From an uncultured Acetatifactor sp. (lineage in GTDB: Bacteria; Bacillota; Clostridia; Lachnospirales; Lachnospiraceae): a stretch of DNA of 35,056 nucleotides. The stretch lies in contig CAJUJU010000045.1 in assembly GCA_910586835.1 (NCBI GenBank), positions 1 to 35,056 on the forward strand. Direction: 5' to 3'. Positions 25,513-33,332 of this stretch are shown here, one piece after another. Under the pieces are notes generated by a model. The model did no database searches, was not told where the DNA came from, and saw only the letters and a program-made list of their open reading frames with translations. Each line of letters opens with the position of its first letter. Within the stretch, counting starts at the first letter, position 1. The translations under genes were made by a program, and so were the position numbers.

Positions 25513-26415
25513 ATGAGCAAGAAGAGAAAACAACAAATCATCGAAAAAGAATATCACAAGAAGCTGATCAAACGGAGAAAGCCGAACCGCTCCATAGCGG
25601 GAGATATCTTCCTGTATCTGTTCCTGGCTTTCGTGGCACTGGTGATGGCGTTCCCGATTATCTATTCCGTGGGCAGCGCGCTGAAGCCGCTGGATGAGTT
25701 GTTCCGGTTTCCGCCTACCATACTGCCAAAGAATCCTACCACGGATAACTTTTCGGATCTGTTTGTCACCATGGGAAAATCCTGGGTAACCTTTTCCAGG
25801 TATCTGTTCAACACGGTGCTCATCACAGCGGTGGGAACCGTGGGACACCTGATTATAGCGTCCATGGCGGCATTCGTGCTTTCCAAGTATGAATTCCCCG
25901 GCGGGCCTACCTTCTTCCGCCTGGTAACCGTGGCAATGATGTTCACCGGATATGTGACGGCCATTCCCAACTACCTGATCCTGAACGGTCTGGGCTGGAT
26001 TGACACCTATTGGTCCATCATTATCCCCGCCTTTGCCTCTCCCATGGGACTGTTCCTGATGAAGCAGTTCATGGAAGGACTTCCCACCTCCCTCATTGAG
26101 GCTGCGAAGATCGACGGGGCAAATGAGTGGAAGGTATTCATGGGGATTGTAATGCCGAACGTAAAGCCGGCGTGGATGACCCTGATTATTTTCTCGGTGC
26201 AGGCGCTGTGGAACAACAAGGCGGCTACCTATATTTACTCCGAAGAGAAGAAGACCCTTGTCTATGCCATGCAGCAGATTCAGAGCGGCGGTATCGCAAG
26301 AACCGGCCAGGGCGCTGCGGTCAGCGTTGTGCTGATGGCGGTTCCCATTGCGATCTTTATCTTCTCCGAGAGCCAGATTCTGGAGACCATGGCAAGCTCC
26401 GGTCTGAAAGATTAA
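25513..26415 (+). CDS. CUT1-type sugar ABC transporter permease (MalG/UgpE-like)
   Basis: A 300-residue membrane protein, partner of the permease just before it. The EAA loop is EAAKIDGANEWKVFMGIVMP, and the sequence ends in the usual MASSGLKD tail of this class. A very basic 25-residue N-terminus (KKRKQQIIEKEYHKKLIKRR) precedes the first membrane segment. The one-base gap to the previous gene implies translational coupling. The next gene, the propeller protein, follows after 18 bases. Confidence 0.92.
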   Translation: MSKKRKQQIIEKEYHKKLIKRRKPNRSIAGDIFLYLFLAFVALVMAFPIIYSVGSALKPLDELFRFPPTILPKNPTTDNFSDLFVTMGKSWVTFSRYLFNTVLITAVGTVGHLIIASMAAFVLSKYEFPGGPTFFRLVTVAMMFTGYVTAIPNYLILNGLGWIDTYWSIIIPAFASPMGLFLMKQFMEGLPTSLIEAAKIDGANEWKVFMGIVMPNVKPAWMTLIIFSVQALWNNKAATYIYSEEKKTLVYAMQQIQSGGIARTGQGAAVSVVLMAVPIAIFIFSESQILETMASSGLKD

Positions 26416-26433
26416 CAGGGAGTGAGGCGGCGT

Positions 26434-27939
26434 ATGAAAAAGAGGATAACAAAAATCGGCGCGTTGGCACTTGGCGTCGTGATCATGGCGGCATCCGGTC
26501 TCACGGCTGCGGCAGCGGAAAGAAGCTATACCTACAATTATGACTACTGGGGGGATGTACAGGATTCCCCGGATGCCTATGCGGTGAGCAACGTCTATAC
26601 CTCCGTTGATTTCGGACTGGAGCTTGGCCTGAAGAGCCCGGAGGGGATGTTTGTGAAAGGAGATCTGCTCTATATCTGTGACACCGGAAACAATCGTATT
26701 CTGGAGCTGGAGCGGGTTTCCAGAGAAAAGTTTGAGATCAGACGGATCATTGACAGCTTTCAGGGAAATGTCGCTGTCAAAACCTTTTCCGGTCCTACGG
26801 ATATTTCGGTTTCCGAGGAGGGAGATTTTTACATAGCGGACAAGGGAAATGCCCGGATCCTGAGACTTGACAACGATCTGAACTATATTATGGAATTTGG
26901 GAAGCCCATAGATTCCACCCTGGATCCGGAGGCGGCCTATCAGCCTGATAAGATTGCCATTGATACCGCGGGACGTGTGTACTGTTCCGCCTCCGGTATC
27001 AATAAGGGTCTGATCAAGTATGAGAATGACGGTGTCTTCTCCGGGTTTGTGGGGGCCATGCCGGTAAGCTACAACTGGACGGATTACATCTGGAAGAAGC
27101 TGGCCACCCAGGAGCAGAGAGCTCAGATGGAATCCTTTGTTCCCACCGAGTATGACAATCTCTATATGGACCGGGAGGGCTTTATCTACGTTGTGTCAGG
27201 CCGTGTGGACGAGGATGCCCTGGATGCGGGAACGGTCAGTGCCGCCCGTAAGCTGAATCTCATGGGAAATGATATCCTGGTGCAGAACGGTGAGTATCCT
27301 GTGTACGGTGATCTGTATTGGGGCGGAGACGACAGCGGCTACACGGGTCCTTCTTACTATAAGGATGTAACCGTCCTGGAGAATGATATTTATGTCTGTC
27401 TTGACAGAAACAGAGGACGTCTCTTCGGCTACGATGACCAGGGCAGAATGGTATTCGCCTTCGGCAGCAACGGAAACATGAACGGTTATTTCAGGCAGCC
27501 CTCCGCCATTGAGCATATGGGGCATGATCTGCTGGTGCTGGATTCTCTGGACTGCAGTATGACAATGTTTTCGGTGACAGAGTTCGGCTCTCTGATCTAT
27601 GAAGCCATTGAGTTGTTTGACGACGGTGATTACGACGGTTCCGAGCGGGCCTGGAGACAGGTGATGATGCTGAACGGCAATTATGATCTTGCTTACATTG
27701 GAATCGGCCGTTCACTGCTGCGTCAGGACAGATACAGAGAGGCCATGGACTATTTTGAACTGAAGTACGACGAGGACAATTATTCCAAAGCTTACAAGCA
27801 GTATCGGAAGCAGTGGGTGGAAGACAACATTGTTGTGATCGTCATCGTGGTGCTTGCGCTCTTCCTGATTCCCATGGGCATAGGCAAGGTAAAGAAAATC
27901 AAGCACGAGATAGATATTGCAGATATCTTTCGAACCTAG
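26434..27939 (+). CDS. Exported NHL-type beta-propeller protein with TPR-like part and C-terminal membrane anchor
   Basis: A 501-residue protein. A signal peptide covers about 1-28 (LALGVVIMAASGLTAAAA). Residues about 55-380 contain propeller repeats of the NHL type: SPEGMFVKGDLLYICDTGNN, GPTDISVSEEGDFYIADKGN and QPDKIAIDTAGRVYCSASG. About 385-455 resemble tetratricopeptide helices (GSERAWRQVMMLNGNYDLAY and DRYREAMDYFELKYD). A single membrane helix lies near 464-485 (VVIVIVVLALFLIPMGIG), followed by a basic cytoplasmic tail. The propeller would therefore sit outside the cell, held at the membrane. No catalytic residues are recognised; a role in binding the glycan or scaffolding the transporter is inferred. 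The ATG at 26434 follows GGGAGTGAGG. Confidence 0.8.
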   Translation: MKKRITKIGALALGVVIMAASGLTAAAAERSYTYNYDYWGDVQDSPDAYAVSNVYTSVDFGLELGLKSPEGMFVKGDLLYICDTGNNRILELERVSREKFEIRRIIDSFQGNVAVKTFSGPTDISVSEEGDFYIADKGNARILRLDNDLNYIMEFGKPIDSTLDPEAAYQPDKIAIDTAGRVYCSASGINKGLIKYENDGVFSGFVGAMPVSYNWTDYIWKKLATQEQRAQMESFVPTEYDNLYMDREGFIYVVSGRVDEDALDAGTVSAARKLNLMGNDILVQNGEYPVYGDLYWGGDDSGYTGPSYYKDVTVLENDIYVCLDRNRGRLFGYDDQGRMVFAFGSNGNMNGYFRQPSAIEHMGHDLLVLDSLDCSMTMFSVTEFGSLIYEAIELFDDGDYDGSERAWRQVMMLNGNYDLAYIGIGRSLLRQDRYREAMDYFELKYDEDNYSKAYKQYRKQWVEDNIVVIVIVVLALFLIPMGIGKVKKIKHEIDIADIFRT

Positions 27940-27954
27940 ATAACGGAGGCCGGT

Positions 27955-28611
27955 ATGTTTGCTTCATTGAAAAAGAAAGAAACTTATCAACATTATTTTG
28001 CCACACTGAAGTTCGCTCTGTACTGCATTACCCATCCCTTTGACGGATTCTGGGATCTGACCCATGAGAGGCGTGGCTCCTATGCGGCGGCAAACACCAT
28101 ATTGATCCTGACTCTGCTGGTCAGGGTTATGAAGCTCCGCTATACCAGCTTTATTTTCCTGAGAGTTTACTGGGAGGGAATCAATATTTTCCTGTACATG
28201 GCAAGTATTCTGTTCCCTCTGCTGCTCTGGGTGGTGGGAAACTGGGCGCTGACGACTCTGTTTGACGGCAAGGGGCGTCTGGGTCAGGTGTATATGGCTA
28301 CCTGTTATGCATTGACCCCCTATCCTCTGATGCAGTTTCCACTTATGGTCTTCAGCAACTTTGTGACGGTGGATGAGGCGGAATTTTATATGGTGCTCAG
28401 CGGAATCTCCGTGGTGTGGATGTTTTTGCTTATCGTTGCGGCCATGGCTCAAATCCATGAGTATCCCATGGGGAAGAATCTCCTGTTTACTCTGTTCAGC
28501 CTGTTTGCGATGCTGGTGATCATCTTTATTCTGATGCTGTTCTTCAGTATGATCACACAGGGCATAGCGTACTTTATGTCTCTGGGAAGAGAAATATTAT
28601 TCCGGTTGTAG
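27955..28611 (+). CDS. Yip1-family membrane protein
   Basis: A 218-residue protein with five or so transmembrane segments and the look of bacterial Yip1-domain proteins: the opening ITHPFDGFWDLTHERRGS, then YMATCYALTPYPLMQFPL in the middle. GGAGG precedes the ATG. The biochemical role of bacterial Yip1 proteins is not established; they often accompany ABC transporter or DUF5696 genes in Firmicutes, as far as I recall. Tight spacing on both sides puts it in the same operon as the permeases and the propeller protein, so it may assist assembly of the surface complex. Confidence 0.75.
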   Translation: MFASLKKKETYQHYFATLKFALYCITHPFDGFWDLTHERRGSYAAANTILILTLLVRVMKLRYTSFIFLRVYWEGINIFLYMASILFPLLLWVVGNWALTTLFDGKGRLGQVYMATCYALTPYPLMQFPLMVFSNFVTVDEAEFYMVLSGISVVWMFLLIVAAMAQIHEYPMGKNLLFTLFSLFAMLVIIFILMLFFSMITQGIAYFMSLGREILFRL

Positions 28612-28669
28612 AGCTGACAAACGCGGCTGAAATAAAGATGCCTGTGCAGAAAGGCAGATGGGAGTAACC

Positions 28670-31264
28670 ATGAAGAAAGACAAATCAGTAAGAAAAGCAG
28701 AAATAAAGGCTGCGGTCCTGAAACAGCTGAAAAGCATGATCGTTCCCGTAGTTCTGTGTGCCATCATTGTGACGGCCATCATTGTGGTCATTAATTTCCA
28801 GAATGTGGAAGAGCCGCCGGAGATCATCCGGGTCAGCGGTTACGACGGGCCGGAGGACCCCATCGTTGTGGAGAACGACGAGCTGAAGCTCACCATGGAT
28901 CCGATGACCACCCAGTTTTCCCTGGAGGTGAAGGATTCCGGCAAGATGTGGTATTCCAATCCGCAGGACGGTGCGGATGATCCGCTGGCGCTGTCTGCGG
29001 AGAAGGGAAGGCTGCAGGCTACCATGTTGATGTCCTACAGTGTGACCACCGGACTGGAGTCCAAGATGGACAACTACGAGTACAGCATCAAGAACGGTAT
29101 CTATGAGATAGAGGCGGGCGAGGACTATGTGCGCGTCAACTATTCCATCGGAAACGTGGACCGGGAGTACATCATTCCCCCTGTCACCACGGAGGCGGAG
29201 TTTGAGAAGTGGATCTCCGGGATGAGCAAGGAAGCCATCAACATGGTGAAGATGTACTACAAAAAGTACGATATCAACAATCTTGGCAAAAAGGATGACA
29301 AGGAAGCGCTGCTTGCCAGCTACCCGATTCTGGAGACGGAAGTCATCTATGTGGTGCGTGATAACGCCAGCAACAGCGTAAAGACCAAGATGGAAGAATA
29401 CTTTGAAGGCGCGGGATACACGCTGGAGCAGTATGCAAAGGATAAGGAGCTGGACTTTGCCGAGAAATCCTCGGATAAGCCGGTCTTTAACGTGAGTGTG
29501 ATCTATCGGCTGGAGGGCGGAGATCTGGTGGTGGAAATTCCCCTGAAGGAGCTGGAGTGTAAGGAAGATTACCCTATTTACACCCTGACACCCCTTCCCT
29601 TCTTCGGAGCCGGAGGAACTCAGGACGAGGGCTTTCTGCTGGTTCCTGAAGGCGGCGGCGCGCTGATCAACTTCAACAACGGAAAGACGGCTCAGAACAG
29701 CTATTACGCCAACCTTTACGGTTGGGATATGGCGTTGGTCCGCAAGGCGGTGGTACATAATACCCGGGCTTATTTCAATGCCTTCGGCATTGCCCAGGGG
29801 GAGGATTCCTTCCTCTGTATCCTGGAGGAGGGCGCGCCCTATGCATCCGTGCAGGCAGATATCAGCGGGCGTTCCAACAGCTATAACACGGCCAGTGCGG
29901 TGTACAGCGTTACCTTGAGAGAACAGTACGAGGTGAGCGAGATCGCCAACAGCTCCGTCTATGTATATCTCCCCGAGCTGCCGGACGAGACCCTGACCCA
30001 GCGGTATCGGTTTATCAATTCCGGAAGCTATGTGGATATGGCAAAGGACTATCAGGGTTATCTGAAGGATAAGTACGAAGCTTACTTTGTGAAGAACGAC
30101 GACACGGAGGCTCCCGTTGCGGTGGAGATCGTGGGAGCGGTGGATAAGGTCAGGCAGGTTATGGGCATTCCCGTAAGCAGACCTTTGAAGCTCACCACCT
30201 ATAAGGAAGCGGAAGCCATGGTGAAGGAGCTTCAGTCTCAGGGGATGAACAATATGTCCCTGAAGCTCACCGGCTGGTGTAACGGCGGGGTAAACCAGAA
30301 GATTATGCGCAAGGCCAGCACCATTTCGGATCTGGGCAGCAAGAAGGATCTGCAGTCTCTGATCAACACGGCGAAGGAGCTGGGAGCGGATGTATATCTG
30401 GAGGGCGTCACCCAGTACGCGTATGACAGCAATCTCTTCGACGGATTTTTCTCTTACAGGGATGCGGCCAGATTTATCAGCAAGGAGCGGGCAGAACTGT
30501 TTGTCTACAGTGATGTGACGTATGTGGCCATGGAGGGGGTAGACAGTTATTATCTGCTCCATGCGGATCTGGCGCAGGAGATGGTGGATAATCTGGCGGC
30601 GGCGGCTGAAAAGTACGGCGCAGGTGTGGGCTTCCGGGATCTGGGCATGGATTTGTCCGGCGACTACTATGAGGACGCTCCCGTGAGCCGTCAGGAGAAT
30701 AAGACCCTTCAGGAGGCGAAGCTGAAGGAGCTTTCGGACTCCGGCATGAAGATTATGACCAACATGGGAAACGATTACGCGGCGATTTACAGCGATATGG
30801 TCACCAACATGGATCTGACGGGCAGTGACTATACGATTCTGGATGCGGCGGTTCCCTTCTACCAGCTGGCGGTGCACGGTTATGTAAATTATACGGGAAC
30901 GGCGCTGAATAATACCGGAAACGCGGAGGAGGAGCTGCTTCATTCGGCGGAGTACGGCGCAGGACTGTACTTCACGCTGATGCGTGAGACGGCATTTGCC
31001 CTACAGAAGACGCTTTACACAGAGTATTACGGTTCCGACTATGCCGAGTGGCATGACCGGATGCTGGAGATTTACACGAGATACAACGCGGAGCTGGGTC
31101 ATATCTTCAATCAGGAGATGACGGATCATGAATACATCCAGAAGGATCTGACCTGTACCTCCTATGAGGACGGAACAAAGGTTTATGTGAATTTTGGCTT
31201 TGCGGACGCCAGGACGCCTGACGGCGTAGAGGTGCCTGCAAGGGATTATAAGGTTGTCAGGTAA
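28670..31264 (+). CDS. Membrane-anchored DUF5696-type protein, possible glycoside hydrolase
   Basis: An 864-residue protein. One membrane helix lies at about 22-41 after a basic N-terminus, so the bulk is outside the cell. Residues about 55-480 look like a large beta-sandwich (MWYSNPQDGADDP, GFLLVPEGGGALINF), and about 500-790 look like a (beta/alpha)8 barrel (LKLTTYKEAEAMVKEL, NNMSLKLTGW, GADVYLEGVTQYAYD). The order beta-supersandwich then barrel is that of several retaining glycosidase clans (GH31, GH36, GH97, GH101). Candidate catalytic acids are Asp657 and Asp661 in GFRDLGMDLSGDYY and Asp725 in LDAAVPFY. The fold and activity are inferences. The ATG at 28670 follows GGGAG; 28658 lacks one. 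Confidence 0.7.
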   Translation: MKKDKSVRKAEIKAAVLKQLKSMIVPVVLCAIIVTAIIVVINFQNVEEPPEIIRVSGYDGPEDPIVVENDELKLTMDPMTTQFSLEVKDSGKMWYSNPQDGADDPLALSAEKGRLQATMLMSYSVTTGLESKMDNYEYSIKNGIYEIEAGEDYVRVNYSIGNVDREYIIPPVTTEAEFEKWISGMSKEAINMVKMYYKKYDINNLGKKDDKEALLASYPILETEVIYVVRDNASNSVKTKMEEYFEGAGYTLEQYAKDKELDFAEKSSDKPVFNVSVIYRLEGGDLVVEIPLKELECKEDYPIYTLTPLPFFGAGGTQDEGFLLVPEGGGALINFNNGKTAQNSYYANLYGWDMALVRKAVVHNTRAYFNAFGIAQGEDSFLCILEEGAPYASVQADISGRSNSYNTASAVYSVTLREQYEVSEIANSSVYVYLPELPDETLTQRYRFINSGSYVDMAKDYQGYLKDKYEAYFVKNDDTEAPVAVEIVGAVDKVRQVMGIPVSRPLKLTTYKEAEAMVKELQSQGMNNMSLKLTGWCNGGVNQKIMRKASTISDLGSKKDLQSLINTAKELGADVYLEGVTQYAYDSNLFDGFFSYRDAARFISKERAELFVYSDVTYVAMEGVDSYYLLHADLAQEMVDNLAAAAEKYGAGVGFRDLGMDLSGDYYEDAPVSRQENKTLQEAKLKELSDSGMKIMTNMGNDYAAIYSDMVTNMDLTGSDYTILDAAVPFYQLAVHGYVNYTGTALNNTGNAEEELLHSAEYGAGLYFTLMRETAFALQKTLYTEYYGSDYAEWHDRMLEIYTRYNAELGHIFNQEMTDHEYIQKDLTCTSYEDGTKVYVNFGFADARTPDGVEVPARDYKVVR

Positions 31265-31310
31265 TGGAAACAGATATGTTTTGACAAAAAAGTAAGAAAG
31301 GGTAGTGATT

Positions 31311-32219
31311 ATGAAGAAACAGAAGAATAAGTTAGCGGGTCTTCAGAAGCGCAAGGCTTTGTCAGGCTATCTGTTTATCGCACCGTTTATCGTGGGCTTT
31401 CTGACGTTTATGGTGCAGCCCTTCTGCAGGTCTCTGTATATGAGCTTCTGTGAAGTGGAGCTGGCTGCGGGAAAAATAGATCCCATCTGGAAGGGGATTG
31501 CAAATTACCATCAGGCCTTTCGGATAGATCCGGAGTTTACCAGGCTGCTGTGGGAGGAGATCTCCCGCATGGTGCTCTATTCCATAGCGATCATGGTCTT
31601 CAGTTTCTTTGTGGCCCTGATCCTGAACCAGAAATTTAAGGGAAGGGCATTTGTGAGAGCCATCTTTTTCCTTCCCGTGATTCTCTCCTCCGGCGTCATT
31701 CTGGGGCTGGAGTCGGAGAACTCCGTCATGGATGCCATGAATGTAGCCATCGAGGAGACGGCTCAGGGCATCAGTATCACGGGAGCTCTGGAGCAAATCC
31801 TCAGGACGGCGGGCGTGGGAACCAGAGCCTATGAATTCGTGTTTGAGGTCATCGACAATATTTATGATATTGCGATTGCCTCGGGAATCCAGATCATCAT
31901 TTTCCTCTCCGGCCTGCAGACCATATCCTCCAGCATGTACGAGGCGGCGGATATCGAGGGCTGTACCAAGTGGGAGAGTCTGTGGAAGATCACCTTCCCC
32001 ATGATCAGTTCCCTGCTTCTGGTAAACTGGGTCTACACCGTGATCGACTTCAGTATGCGTTCGGACAACGAGGTCATCGAGAAGATTGACAAGATTACCG
32101 TGGAGTCTCAGAATTACGGTTTCGGCTCGGCTATGTCCTGGATTTATTTTGTGATCATCATGGCCATTGTGGGTGTCAGCTCACTCATTATCTCGAGGAG
32201 GGTTTACTATTATGACTAA
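31311..32219 (+). CDS. CUT1-type ABC transporter permease with an enlarged external loop
   Basis: A 302-residue membrane protein, first of a second permease pair. The EAA loop is EAADIEGCTKWESLWKITFP. Between the third and fourth membrane segments there is an insert of about 60 residues (about 140-190: SENSVMDAMNVAIEETAQGI and beyond) that is longer than in usual MalF/UgpA-like proteins and probably faces outside, where it might contact the binding protein or the DUF5696 protein. The ATG at 31311 is preferred, with AAAGGG near 31296-31301. Its stop overlaps the next gene by 8 bases. Confidence 0.88.
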   Translation: MKKQKNKLAGLQKRKALSGYLFIAPFIVGFLTFMVQPFCRSLYMSFCEVELAAGKIDPIWKGIANYHQAFRIDPEFTRLLWEEISRMVLYSIAIMVFSFFVALILNQKFKGRAFVRAIFFLPVILSSGVILGLESENSVMDAMNVAIEETAQGISITGALEQILRTAGVGTRAYEFVFEVIDNIYDIAIASGIQIIIFLSGLQTISSSMYEAADIEGCTKWESLWKITFPMISSLLLVNWVYTVIDFSMRSDNEVIEKIDKITVESQNYGFGSAMSWIYFVIIMAIVGVSSLIISRRVYYYD

Positions 32220-33225
32220 GGCGAAGGCTAAGGCGAGGAAAACAAAATATAGTGAATTCATGGAGAGAAACAGAAAGTCCAATGGCTACCTGCTGAAGCG
32301 GACCGTGATGAAATATGTGGTGGGGTTCTGCCGGTTTCTGTTGATGTTCGGTCTGTGCTTTCTGATCCTGCAGCCGATCTTCAACAAGATCTCCATCAGT
32401 TTTATGACGGAGAGCGACCTTTACAATCCGACGGTGGTTTCCATTCCGGAGCATTTTACCACCAATAATTATATTCTGGCGGTACAGCTGATGGAGTATG
32501 GGAAGGCGCTCACAAATTCCTTCGTGATCTCCATTACCATTGCCCTGCTGCAGATCGGCGTATGTACCCTGGTGGGATACGGGTTTGCCCGGTTTGACTT
32601 CCCGCTGAAAAAGTTCTGGTTTGCCTGCGTGATGATGGTAATCCTGATTCCGCCTCAGACCATTTCCGGTTCCCTGCACCTGCATTTCCGGTTCTTTGAT
32701 GTACTGGGAATTTTTAAGGCTATCACGGGGAGCACCATCAACCTGCGGGGCTCAAAGCTGCCCTATTATCTGATGAGCGCCGGCTGTATGGGTCTGAAGA
32801 ACGGGCTGTATATCTATATGATCCGTCAGTTCTTCCGGAATATTCCCAAGGAACTGGAGGAGGCGGCCTATGTGGACGGCTGCGGAACCCTGAAGACCTT
32901 TATCCGGATTATGCTTCCGGACGCAAAGCCCATTCTGACCTCCTGCTTTCTGTTTGCCTTTGTGTGGCAGTGGACGGACGGTTTCTATTCCAAGATGTTC
33001 CTGGGGCAGACAGTGCTGGTCAGCACGGGACTTGCCAGGATTGTAGACAGTCTGGGAGCCTTTATCCAGAGGATTACCGGGGCTACGGTCACCATTTCCA
33101 CGGCATATGCCAACTGTATTCTGGCTACGGGCACGCTGTTGATTATACTGCCCCTGATCATATTGTATCTCTTTGCCCAGAAGGGATTTGTGGAGAGCTT
33201 AAGCAGTTCCGGTATCAAGATGTAA
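32212..33225 (+). CDS. CUT1-type ABC transporter permease (second partner)
   Basis: A 337-residue membrane protein with about six transmembrane segments and the EAA loop EAAYVDGCGTLKTFIRIMLP. It ends SLSSSGIKM, the usual tail of MalG-like permeases. A long basic N-terminus (KAKAKARKTKYSEFMERNRK) precedes the first segment. AGGAGG at 32196-32201 supports the ATG at 32212, which overlaps the end of the preceding permease gene, so the two are translationally coupled. It is followed after 107 bases by the lipoprotein binding protein. Confidence 0.92.
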   Translation: MTKAKAKARKTKYSEFMERNRKSNGYLLKRTVMKYVVGFCRFLLMFGLCFLILQPIFNKISISFMTESDLYNPTVVSIPEHFTTNNYILAVQLMEYGKALTNSFVISITIALLQIGVCTLVGYGFARFDFPLKKFWFACVMMVILIPPQTISGSLHLHFRFFDVLGIFKAITGSTINLRGSKLPYYLMSAGCMGLKNGLYIYMIRQFFRNIPKELEEAAYVDGCGTLKTFIRIMLPDAKPILTSCFLFAFVWQWTDGFYSKMFLGQTVLVSTGLARIVDSLGAFIQRITGATVTISTAYANCILATGTLLIILPLIILYLFAQKGFVESLSSSGIKM

Positions 33226-33260
33226 CTTGCGGCTGTATATAATTTCCTTTGGACTGATGA

Positions 33261-33290
33261 GGGGGCATCCCGGAAAAGAAATATGTCCCC
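33261..33290 (+). promoter_or_regulatory. Stem-loop between permease and binding-protein genes
   Basis: GGGGGCAT (33261-33268) pairs with ATGTCCCC (33283-33290), with one G-U pair. No T run follows, so it is not a terminator. A stem here could protect the binding-protein transcript from 3'-5' decay of upstream RNA or set unequal expression; a TATAAT at 33238-33243 could also give an internal promoter. Confidence 0.4.
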
Positions 33291-33332
33291 GGGGAGGAAG
33301 AAAGGGATTTATATAATAAAAGGAGGATAAAA

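Noticed and set aside
28685..30943. A 752-codon open frame on the minus strand
   Set aside because: Antisense to the DUF5696-type gene, no start signals and no domain.
33312..33317. TATAAT before the lipoprotein binding-protein gene
   Set aside because: It is only about 15 bases before the start codon and next to the ribosome site, so a transcript from it would lack a usable leader.
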